From Streptomyces sennicomposti (GTDB lineage: Bacteria > Actinomycetota > Actinomycetes > Streptomycetales > Streptomycetaceae), in assembly GCF_019890635.1 (NCBI RefSeq), contig NZ_JAIOAB010000051.1:1-52443 (forward strand): a stretch of 52,443 nucleotides of DNA. The letters are read 5' to 3'. The notes under the pieces were generated by a model. The model made no database searches. It saw only the letters and a program-made list of their open reading frames with translations, and was not told the DNA's origin. Shown here one piece after another: positions 26,795-37,241 of the stretch (position 1 is the first letter of the stretch; each line of letters begins with the position of its first letter). A program made the position numbers and the translations under genes.

Positions 26795-28330
26795 CTACGC
26801 GACCGGGGCGGACTCCGATGCCGGCGCCGGCGCCTCGGATTCGGTGGCCCGGCCCTTCGTGGCGGCCGCCGAGAGCAGCAGGCCGACGACGGCGATGGCG
26901 GCGCAGACGACCATGAGCAGGTCCATGCCGCTCACGAAGGCCGACTGGACGTGATGGAGCACTAAGGTGTCACCGATCGCGTCGGCGTAGGCGACGCCGG
27001 AGCCGACACCGTCGGAGACCGGCTCGTGGTTCAGCGAGCCCAGCTCGGAGTGGTACCGGGTGGAGAGCACGGTGCCGAGCACGGCCACGCCGGTGGTGCC
27101 GGCCGCCTGCCGCAGGGCCGACAGCAGGGCCGAACCGGCGCCCGCCCGCTCCGGGGTGAGCGCGCCCACGGCCAGGGCCATGGAGGTGGGCAGTACCAGG
27201 CCGATCCCGAGGCCGACGACGACCATCCACGCGGCGACGTACCCGTAGGAGGTGTCGACGCCGGTCAGCGCGCCGAGACCCATGCCGACGGCGAGCACCC
27301 CGAAGCCGATCATCAAGGTCGGCTTCAGGCCGATCCTGTCGCGCAGGCCCTCCAGGAAGTTCGAGGCCACCAGCAGGCCGCCGATCATCGGGAGCATGCG
27401 CAGACCGCTGCCGAGCGAGTCGACGCCGAGCACCGACTGGAAGTACAGCGGGATGGTGAAGAACAGGCCGAACATCGCGAAGGCGTTGATCAGCTGGAAG
27501 AACGTTCCCATGCGGAAGCCGCGGTCGCCGAAAAGGCCGAGGTCCGCGAGGGCGTGCTGCCGGGTGCGCTCCCAGGCGACGAAGCCCACGATCAGGACGA
27601 GTCCCGCCGCGAAGGTCGCCCACGCCGTGCCGTCGCCCCAGCCCTTGTCGCCGAACCGGATCAGACCGTAGGTGAGGCCGACCAGGCCGGCCGCCGAGAG
27701 CAGGACGCTGACCGGATCGATGGGCCGGCGGGTCCGGCTGCGGGTCTCGGGCACCAGCAGGCCCACCGCGAGCGCGCCGATCACGACGGTCGGGATGTTC
27801 ACCAGGAACACCGAGCCCCACCAGAAGTGGTCGAGCAGGAGGCCGCCGACGATCGGGCCGAGGGGCATGCCGAGGGTGACGGCCGTGATCCACACCGTGG
27901 TGGCCCGCCCGCGCTCGGCCGGGTCCGGGAAGAGGACCGGGATCATCCCCATCGACAGGGACATCAGTACGGACGCCGCCACGCCGAGCACCACGCGGGC
28001 GAGGATCAGCTCGCCGGACGACGAGGCGAACGCGCACCAGATCGAGGCCGCGCCGAACACGACGAGGGCGCCGAACACGAACTTCTTCCGTCCGAACCGG
28101 TCCCCGAGCGCACCCGCCGGGAGCATCACGCCCGCCAGCGTCAGCGTGTAGGCGGTGCTGAACCACTGGAGGGCCGACGTGCCGGCGTGCAGGTCCCGGG
28201 CGAGCGTCGGCAGGGCGATGTTGAGCACCGTCATGTCCAGCCCGACGGTCAGCATCGCCAGGGAGAGTGCGCCGAGGGCCAGCCATCGGCGCACGGGTGT
28301 CGGTCGCACGCGCACGGGTGTCGGTCGCAT
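26795..28330 (-). CDS. MFS drug:H+ antiporter, DHA2 (EmrB/QacA) family
   Basis: 511 residues with about 14 hydrophobic helices. Family signatures are visible: LDMTVLNIALPTLARDL (motif D1), the loop 2-3 motif GDRFGRKKF, and RVVLGVAASVLMSLSMGMIP. It exports cationic or lipophilic drugs in exchange for protons in the cytoplasmic membrane. I start it at the ATG at 28330; the N-terminus contains a duplicated RPTPVR unit from a 21-bp direct repeat. It is divergent from a TetR gene, and its promoter carries a perfect palindrome, so it is probably induced by its own substrate. Confidence 0.93.
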   Translation of the reverse strand: MRPTPVRVRPTPVRRWLALGALSLAMLTVGLDMTVLNIALPTLARDLHAGTSALQWFSTAYTLTLAGVMLPAGALGDRFGRKKFVFGALVVFGAASIWCAFASSSGELILARVVLGVAASVLMSLSMGMIPVLFPDPAERGRATTVWITAVTLGMPLGPIVGGLLLDHFWWGSVFLVNIPTVVIGALAVGLLVPETRSRTRRPIDPVSVLLSAAGLVGLTYGLIRFGDKGWGDGTAWATFAAGLVLIVGFVAWERTRQHALADLGLFGDRGFRMGTFFQLINAFAMFGLFFTIPLYFQSVLGVDSLGSGLRMLPMIGGLLVASNFLEGLRDRIGLKPTLMIGFGVLAVGMGLGALTGVDTSYGYVAAWMVVVGLGIGLVLPTSMALAVGALTPERAGAGSALLSALRQAAGTTGVAVLGTVLSTRYHSELGSLNHEPVSDGVGSGVAYADAIGDTLVLHHVQSAFVSGMDLLMVVCAAIAVVGLLLSAAATKGRATESEAPAPASESAPVA

Positions 28331-28342
28331 GAGCGCCCCCAA

Positions 28343-28372
28343 AATTCGTAGTGACTACGAATTCAGAGTCAA
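28343..28372 (-). promoter_or_regulatory. MFS promoter with overlapping TetR operator
   Basis: A perfect 9-3-9 palindrome AATTCGTAG-TGA-CTACGAATT spans 28343-28363. On the minus strand it covers the spacer and -10 (TACGAAT, 28350-28344) of a promoter whose -35 is TTGACT (28372-28367), spacer 16 bp. A repressor bound here would block RNA polymerase. The adjacent divergent TetR gene is the obvious candidate. Confidence 0.8.
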
Positions 28373-28481
28373 TACGAGTTTTGGGCCGGCGTCAACGGCG
28401 AGGCGGCCGGTCGCCGTGTCCGGCCCGGTACGCTCCCCAGCGGACGAAGCGGAACATCACCTACGGCGAAGGGCGCCCGAG

Positions 28482-29057
28482 TTGCCGGGACTGCGAGAGC
28501 GGAAGAAGGCCCAGACGCGCAAGCGCCTGGCGGACACGGCGTTCGCCCTGTTCCGTGAGCGCGGGTTCGAGAACGTGACCGTGGCGGAGATCGCCGAGGC
28601 CGCGGACGTCGCCGTGAGCACGCTGTTCGCGTACTTCCCCTGCAAGGAGGCGCTGGTCTTCGACGCCGAGGACGAGTACGAGCGCGCGCTGACGGCCGCG
28701 GTCCGCGACCGCGGGCCCGGCGTCTCGATGCTCGACGCGCTGGAGGCGCACCTGGTGCCCGACGCCCCGCCCCCGGCGGCGGACGGGCCCTCCGGCCGGG
28801 ATTTCGTCGAACTCGTCAGGTCCACCCCGGAGCTGCTGGAGTACGCCGGCCGGGCGCGGCGCCACTGGGAGGCCAGTCTCGCCGCCACCCTGGCGCGCGA
28901 GGCCGGGGTCCCGGAGAACGACCTGGTGGCCAGGACCCTCGCCCGCTTCGTGCTCGACGCCGACTTCCTCGCCACGTACGGCGACTACTCCCCGGACGAC
29001 CTCAGGGCGGTCTTCGCGCGCCTGCGCCACGGCTGGTCCGACTTCGGCGCCGAGTGA
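28482..29057 (+). CDS. TetR family regulator, probable repressor of the MFS gene
   Basis: About 191 residues: LRERKKAQTRKRLADTAFAL, then the HTH NVTVAEIAEAADVAVSTLFAYF, typical of TetR proteins that control drug exporters, and a ligand-binding domain with Phe/Trp/Tyr residues. There is no ATG at the right place; the TTG at 28482 (after GAAGGG) gives the best fit, and a GTG at 28416 is the alternative. It is divergent from the MFS gene, with the palindromic operator between them. Confidence 0.85.
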   Translation: MPGLRERKKAQTRKRLADTAFALFRERGFENVTVAEIAEAADVAVSTLFAYFPCKEALVFDAEDEYERALTAAVRDRGPGVSMLDALEAHLVPDAPPPAADGPSGRDFVELVRSTPELLEYAGRARRHWEASLAATLAREAGVPENDLVARTLARFVLDADFLATYGDYSPDDLRAVFARLRHGWSDFGAE

Positions 29058-29071
29058 AGTGACGGGTACGA

Positions 29072-29091
29072 CCGCCGGTCCCGTCCGGCGG
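29072..29091 (+). terminator. Hairpin after the TetR gene
   Basis: CCGCCGG-TCCCGT-CCGGCGG, a 7-bp stem and 6-nt loop, 14 bp after the stop codon. Confidence 0.45.
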
Positions 29092-29319
29092 GGCGGCGCG
29101 TCCCCGCCGCCGTACGCCCGCCGCCCGCGCCCCCGCGCCCCCGCGCCCCGCGCGTACCGCCGTACCAGCGGTCGGCCAGGCGCCGTCCCGGCGCGCGTCC
29201 ACAGCCGCCCGTCGGCCCCGTCCCCGGCGTCGTACGCTGAAGGAGCCCCGGCCCGTCGCACGAGTCGGGCTCTTCGCGTTGTCCACATCACCCTGTCACC
29301 CCGGACGGAAGCCCCCGCC

Positions 29320-32874
<3,555 letters not shown>

Positions 32875-32883
32875 CGCGGCGAC

Positions 32884-32913
32884 GGGGTGCGGGCGGCGGC
32901 CCGCCCGCACCCC
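32884..32913 (+). terminator. Terminator after mfd
   Basis: Perfect 13-bp stem GGGGTGCGGGCGG / CCGCCCGCACCCC with a CGGC loop, starting 10 bp after the stop codon. Confidence 0.85.
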
Positions 32914-33069
32914 GGGGGTGTGGTACGCGACACCGGCCGAATACACCCCATCCGCTCCTTTTGCCTCTTCGCGCCCCAAGTGGGGCGTACTTGCGCCTGG
33001 TTACGGTGGGCACAGGTAAGACAGGCCCGCGCGCACCAGGGGCGGGGCCGAAGAGGCGAGGGAGGGTTC

Positions 33070-33900
33070 ATGGGCGCACAGGTGTGTCATGGTCGCGAGG
33101 AACATGCGGGGCGTCGCGGGATGCGGCGCCCCCTCGCACGCACCGGGCTCGCGGTGTGCGCCGCGGTGGCCCTGGTCGCCGGCTGCAAGGGCGGGGTGGA
33201 CAAGGCCGACGGCGCCGACGGCGCCAAGGGCGGCGCGGCGAGCGGCCGGGCGCCGGCCTCGGACGGGCACGCCGTCAGCCCGCTGAAGAACCCGGACGGC
33301 ACCAAGCCGGGCCTGGCCCCGCTGACCAGCGACGCCGACCGGGCCGCGGCCCGCAAGATCATCGCCACCGTCACGACGAAGGGGCGCGGCCCGAAGACGG
33401 GCTACGACCGGGACGAGTTCGGCTACGCGTGGATGGACAGCGTCGACGGCGTGCCGTACGCGCACAACGGCTGCGACACCCGCAACGACCTGCTCAAGCG
33501 CGACGGCCAGAAGGTCGCCTTCCGCAAGGGCTCCGACTGCGTGGTCACCTCGATGACGCTGGCCGACCCGTACACGGGCCGCACCATCCAGTGGACCAAG
33601 GCGCACGCGACGACCGTCCAGATCGACCATGTGATGCCGCTGTCCTACGACTGGCAGATGGGCGCCGCGCACTGGACCAAGGAGAAGCGCGAGCAGATCG
33701 CCAACGACCCGCTCAACCTGATCCCCGTGGACGGCCCCGCCAACGGCGCCAAGAGCGACTCGGGCCCGGCGACCTGGCTGCCGCCGAGCAAGGACATCCG
33801 GTGCGCGTACAGCGTGCGCTTCGCCCAGGTCTCGCTGAAGTACAAGCTGCCGGTGACGACGGCGGACAAGCAGATGATGCTGAAGCAGTGCGGCGGCTGA
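33070..33900 (+). CDS. Secreted HNH nuclease-like lipoprotein (DUF1524/GmrSD C-terminal type)
   Basis: 276 residues, ATG with GGAGGG 3 nt upstream. The N-terminus has arginines, a hydrophobic segment (LAVCAAVALVAGC) and a lipobox ending in Cys, so it is probably anchored outside the membrane. The C-terminal half has the HNH signature: QIDHVMPLSYDWQMGA with the D-H pair, then ANDPLNLIPVDGPANGAKSD supplying the Asn and second metal region. Four cysteines outside the lipobox suit an extracellular fold. The family includes secreted nucleases of Streptomyces; DNA scavenging or competition is inferred. Confidence 0.87.
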   Translation: MGAQVCHGREEHAGRRGMRRPLARTGLAVCAAVALVAGCKGGVDKADGADGAKGGAASGRAPASDGHAVSPLKNPDGTKPGLAPLTSDADRAAARKIIATVTTKGRGPKTGYDRDEFGYAWMDSVDGVPYAHNGCDTRNDLLKRDGQKVAFRKGSDCVVTSMTLADPYTGRTIQWTKAHATTVQIDHVMPLSYDWQMGAAHWTKEKREQIANDPLNLIPVDGPANGAKSDSGPATWLPPSKDIRCAYSVRFAQVSLKYKLPVTTADKQMMLKQCGG

Positions 33901-34153
33901 CAGCGACGTCCTCCAGACCCCGACCGGCATGACGACCGGGGTCGCGCGATTGCCTTTCAGGAAGCAAGGATCTCGGAGTTCCTCGGCGGTTGATCAGGGG
34001 GGCTCGTCTATTCGGCGAGCGACCGGCTGGGGCTGCCCGCACCACGGGCCGCCCTTGCCGGTTCTCTTACGAGGCCGCCGTCCGGGCCGCTGCTGCGGAC
34101 CGAGCCCGGTCGATCGGTCACCCTGTACGGCCGGCCGGTGCTGCCCTTCGCTT

Positions 34154-34528
34154 CTACCGTCCGTACGGAGATCCGTACGGAGACCCGTACGGCGGGCCGG
34201 GTGCGGGCTGCGGGGTGCCGTATGCCAGGGATGCCGGACGGTGTGGGTCGAAGAGCGCGAAGAGCAGCAGACCCGTCGCCGTCAGCAGGCACAGCACCGC
34301 CACGGCGCCCAGGATGGGGTCGCCCGGGCCGCTGGAGGTGATGATCGCCCACGGCAGGGTCACGATTTCGTACAGCGCGAAAGCCGCGAACGCGCCCCAG
34401 TCGGAGACCCGTCCCCGGCGGAACGCCACGTACAGGAACGGCACCCAGATCAGCAGGCCCAGCGACCCACACGCCAGGACCGACCAGGCGACCCGCTGGA
34501 ACCAGCCGGCCTCCAGCCGCTTTTCCAT
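34154..34528 (-). CDS. Small membrane protein with PYG-repeat tail
   Basis: 124 residues starting MEKRLEAGWFQRVAW, with GGGGGGT upstream. Three hydrophobic stretches (LACGSLGLLIWVPFLYVAFR; WGAFAAFALYEIVTLPWAII; LGAVAVLCLLTATGLLLFAL) are followed by a tail ending in YGSPYGSPYGR, encoded by 12-bp repeats (CCGTACGGAGAT-like). Function is unknown. A paralogue with the same layout, but frameshifted, lies at 52002-52363. Confidence 0.75.
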   Translation of the reverse strand: MEKRLEAGWFQRVAWSVLACGSLGLLIWVPFLYVAFRRGRVSDWGAFAAFALYEIVTLPWAIITSSGPGDPILGAVAVLCLLTATGLLLFALFDPHRPASLAYGTPQPAPGPPYGSPYGSPYGR

Positions 34529-34932
34529 CTCTACCCCCCAAGGCAGTGCAGGGGGCAAGGTTAAGGCACAGGGCGACGCACGTGGGCGGCTCGGCGAAGA
34601 GACGTCAGGAAGCCGCATCCGCATCGGACTTCGACGCCCGCGACGACTCCGACGCCCCCGACTCCTTCAGGGAGAGACGTCCGTCGCGTCGTCGCCGGAG
34701 GCGCGGCCCCGTCCGTCACCCCCGACACCGTTGTTTTTGCCGTTGCTTGGGGGAATCATGTGGCGAGGCAGGGGCTCCGTTTCCCATTCCCGGGATTCCG
34801 GTCGGTTACGGTGCGATCCGCCCCGCGTGCCCGGAGATCGTCGCAGACGGACCCGCACGCGGCAGCAGGGGGGGCCAGAACGTTTTCCAGCGGATGTACG
34901 CCGTCGGACCGTCGTACGCGTACGCCGCTCCG
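34529..34932. other. Intergenic region upstream of the DUF1906 gene
   Basis: About 400 bp with no supported gene. It contains an AT-richer patch CGTTGTTTTTGCCGTTGC (near 34730) that may hold a promoter, and the 10-bp palindrome GTACGCGTAC at 34914-34923. Confidence 0.4.
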
Positions 34933-34958
34933 ACACGCATGCATACGCGCGTGCGCGC
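34933..34958. other. 26-bp alternating purine-pyrimidine tract
   Basis: From 34933 to 34958 purines and pyrimidines alternate without a break (ACACGCATGCATACGCGCGT and on to GCGCGC). Such tracts can adopt Z-DNA under negative supercoiling. It ends 20 bp before the DUF1906 start codon, in the 5' untranslated region or promoter. Confidence 0.6.
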
Positions 34959-34978
34959 CGACAACAGACAGGGTGGGG

Positions 34979-35809
34979 ATGGCCGAGCACCGGCAGTCGA
35001 AGAAGCGCAGATACATCACATGGGGGGCGGCCGGGGCCGCAGTCCTCGCGGGCGCGGGGTTCGCGGCGCAGACCTCGATGGCCGCGACCACCTGGCCCGC
35101 CCAGAAGACGTACACGGGCCGCGCCTTCGACACCTGCACCGCGCCCTCGCTCAATGCCATGAAGGCCTGGCGCGCCGACAAGTACTACGGAGCGGCGGCC
35201 GTCTACGTCGGCGGCAAGAACCGCGGCTGCAACCAGCCCAACCTCACCGCCTCCTGGGTGAAGTCGGTCAGCGCGCAGGGCTGGAAGCTCATCCCGATCT
35301 ACGTCGGCGCCCAGCCGCCGTGCCAGACCGGCTCCAACCCGGAGAAGCTCACCGCCGCCACCGCCGTCTCCCTCGGCACCGCCGACGCCAAGGACGCCGT
35401 GGCCAAGGCCGCCGCGCTCGGCATGAAGACCGGCAGCGCGCTCTACCTCGACATGGAGCCGTACGACACGGCGAACAAGGCGTGCAACGACGCCGTGCTG
35501 GCCTACGTCCGCTCCTTCGACAAGGAGCTGCGCGCCAAGACCTACCGCGCCGGCTACTACGGCTTCACCAGCTCCAGCGCCAAGGCCGTCGCCACCGCGA
35601 GCAACAAGACCGACCTGCCGGGCAACCTCTGGTACGCCCTGTGGGACGGCAAGGAGACCGTCACCTCCGACTGGCCCTGGGGCGCCACCCAGTTCACGAA
35701 CCACAGCCGCGCCCACCAGTACAAGGTGAACAGCAAGGAGACCCGCGGCGGCTACACCCTCACCGTCGACCGCGACTGGTGGGACGCCCCCGTCGCCATC
35801 ACCGGCTGA
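34979..35809 (+). CDS. Secreted DUF1906 (Rv2525c-like, glycoside hydrolase-like) protein
   Basis: 276 residues from the ATG at 34979. The N-terminus KKRRYITWGAAGAAVLAGAG is a signal peptide with an Ala-rich h-region and an apparent cleavage site near MAATTWPA. The mature part has the Rv2525c/DUF1906 pattern: GRAFDTCTAPSLNAMKAW, YYGAAAVYVGG, SAQGWKLIPIYVGAQ, LYLDMEPYD (the conserved acidic residues of the GH25-like barrel), and FTNHSRAHQYKVN. In mycobacteria the family is linked to cell-wall architecture. A peptidoglycan-related role is plausible; activity is unproven. Confidence 0.87.
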   Translation: MAEHRQSKKRRYITWGAAGAAVLAGAGFAAQTSMAATTWPAQKTYTGRAFDTCTAPSLNAMKAWRADKYYGAAAVYVGGKNRGCNQPNLTASWVKSVSAQGWKLIPIYVGAQPPCQTGSNPEKLTAATAVSLGTADAKDAVAKAAALGMKTGSALYLDMEPYDTANKACNDAVLAYVRSFDKELRAKTYRAGYYGFTSSSAKAVATASNKTDLPGNLWYALWDGKETVTSDWPWGATQFTNHSRAHQYKVNSKETRGGYTLTVDRDWWDAPVAITG

Positions 35810-35910
35810 CCGGCGGACACCCGCGCGAGTACGCACAGCGAGCACGCACCACCACGCACAAGCACAGGGCAAGGACAGGGAAAGGGCAAGGGAATGGGAG
35901 GGCGGAACGG

Positions 35911-36255
35911 ATGAGACTCGCCTCGATCGGCAGGACCGTCGTGCTGCGGCCGTACGGGAAGCTGCGCCCGTACACCGTGCGGGCCGGGCTCGCCGCGCTG
36001 CCTCTTCTGAGCCTCGGTCTGCTGTGCCCCGTGCCGTCCCTGGTGATGGCGCTGCGGGGGCGCGGCGGAGCCGGCTGGTGGCCCTTCGCGGTGTTCAGCG
36101 GGGTACTGGCGGCTTGGGTGGCCGAGGTGGCCCTGACCCCTGAGGACACCCACGGGGCGCTGTTCGCGGTGGACCTGCTGTTGATCTCGCTGTCGACGGC
36201 CGGTGCCTCGGCGCACGCGTGGATGGCGTGGCCGCGGCGCACCGACCGCCCCTGA
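35911..36255 (+). CDS. Small integral membrane protein
   Basis: 114 residues, ATG with GGGAGGGCGG upstream. Three hydrophobic stretches (VRAGLAALPLLSLGLLC; WWPFAVFSGVLAAWVAEVAL; ALFAVDLLLISLSTAGASA). It lies 101 bp after the DUF1906 gene on the same strand and may be co-transcribed. No family recognised. Confidence 0.65.
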   Translation: MRLASIGRTVVLRPYGKLRPYTVRAGLAALPLLSLGLLCPVPSLVMALRGRGGAGWWPFAVFSGVLAAWVAEVALTPEDTHGALFAVDLLLISLSTAGASAHAWMAWPRRTDRP

Positions 36256-36375
36256 GACGGGGAGACGGCGGGAGGCGGAGCCCCGGCGCCGGCCACGGCG
36301 GGAACCGCCGTCGCGGCGCCCCCACCCGCCACTGCCGCCCACGCGACGGGTACCCTACGGCCTCGCTTCCGTATT

Positions 36376-36394
36376 CGCGCATGCGTACGCACAT
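36376..36394. other. 19-bp alternating purine-pyrimidine tract
   Basis: CGCGCATGCGTACGCACAT alternates pyrimidine and purine throughout. It resembles the tract at 34933-34958 in composition (GCATGC and TACGC cores) and also lies just upstream of a short gene. Confidence 0.5.
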
Positions 36395-36417
36395 CCCGAG
36401 AGCAGAGGTACATCGCC

Positions 36418-36495
36418 GTGAAGCCTGACGTGGGCGCCGTGAGCGCCGTGGGCGTGGCCGGTTCGCGCATCCGCATCGTGCGGGCGTCGCGATGA
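36418..36495 (+). CDS. Possible 25-residue leader peptide
   Basis: GTG-started frame (VKPDVGAVSAVGVAGSRIRI VRASR) with AGAGG about 10 nt upstream. Its stop codon overlaps the ATG of the next gene (ATGA), so ribosomes finishing here could re-initiate on the downstream gene. It may be a real leader, or simply show that the next gene uses coupled translation. It is too short to judge by composition. Confidence 0.35.
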   Translation: MKPDVGAVSAVGVAGSRIRIVRASR

Positions 36496-37112
36496 AGGTC
36501 CGGCGTACGTGGCGCCGGAGCGGGCGCGACGGCAAGAACGACAAGGGCGTCCGCCGGCGGCGGGCGTACGCCGTCGCGACGGCCGCCGTGGCCGCCTCGC
36601 TGCGCGGCCCCCGGGGCTGGGCGGCGGCCGGCCTGGTGGCGGTCGTCGCCCTCGCCCTGGTCGGCGTACGGCTCTTCGGCGGCGAGGAGAGTTCCCCGCC
36701 CGACCCCCGGGCCCGGCAGTACACCGAGACCGACGCCTGTCTGCTGACCGGCGAGAAGGGCGTCCTGGCGGGCACGACCGCCGCGACCGTGTGGCAGGGC
36801 ATGCAGCAGGCGTCTCTGGACACCCGGGCCCGGGTCACCTACCTCCCCGTCATGGGTCCGCAGACGGCGGACAACGCCCGCCCGTTCCTCAACAGCCTGG
36901 TGCAGCGTCAGTGCGAGATCGTGCTGGCCGTCGGCGCCCCCCAGGTCGAGGTGGCGCGAGCCGATGCCGCACGGCACCCGAAGGTGCGGTTCGTCGTGGT
37001 GGACGGCGAGGCGCAGGCCACCGGCAACATCGCGGTGGCGAAGCCGGATGTGAAGCTGAAGGACACGGTCGCGGATGCCGTCCGGCAGGCCGTGCGCCAG
37101 GTCAAGACGTGA
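36492..37112 (+). CDS. Membrane-anchored BMP-like surface protein
   Basis: 206 residues. A strongly basic cytoplasmic N-terminus (RRTWRRSGRDGKNDKGVRRRR) leads to one transmembrane helix (GWAAAGLVAVVALALVGVRL) and an external domain of about 140 residues: ACLLTGEKGV, VWQGMQQASLDTRARVTYL, CEIVLAVGAPQVEVARADAA and VRFVVVDGEA. This follows one lobe of the BMP/PnrA (nucleoside-binding) family, but only half the usual length. The family's second lobe is missing, so ligand binding is uncertain. The start overlaps the small upstream frame. Confidence 0.72.
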   Translation: MKVRRTWRRSGRDGKNDKGVRRRRAYAVATAAVAASLRGPRGWAAAGLVAVVALALVGVRLFGGEESSPPDPRARQYTETDACLLTGEKGVLAGTTAATVWQGMQQASLDTRARVTYLPVMGPQTADNARPFLNSLVQRQCEIVLAVGAPQVEVARADAARHPKVRFVVVDGEAQATGNIAVAKPDVKLKDTVADAVRQAVRQVKT

Positions 37113-37241
37113 CAAAACCGCAGATGAGGCACCGTCTTTGGTAAAGATCAACTAACAAATTCGATCTTATGTGGAACTTATGTGAGCACTGAGGCAGGCT
37201 TCCGAAGCTTCTTTTGACGCTTCTCAAGTAAAGGCTTGCCC
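37113..37241 (+). promoter_or_regulatory. AT-rich promoter region of the RHS toxin gene
   Basis: This 130-bp stretch is strikingly AT-rich against its surroundings (TAAAGATCAACTAACAAATT). It includes a repeated CTTATGTG (37166-37173 and 37179-37186) and an AAGATC/GATCTT inverted repeat (37144-37168). It is the only plausible place for the promoter of the 10.7-kb gene. Confidence 0.5.

Noticed and set aside
33916..33943. Hairpin GACCCCG/CGGGGTC after the HNH gene as terminator
   Set aside because: Stem of only 7 bp with a long irregular loop; too weak to list as a feature.
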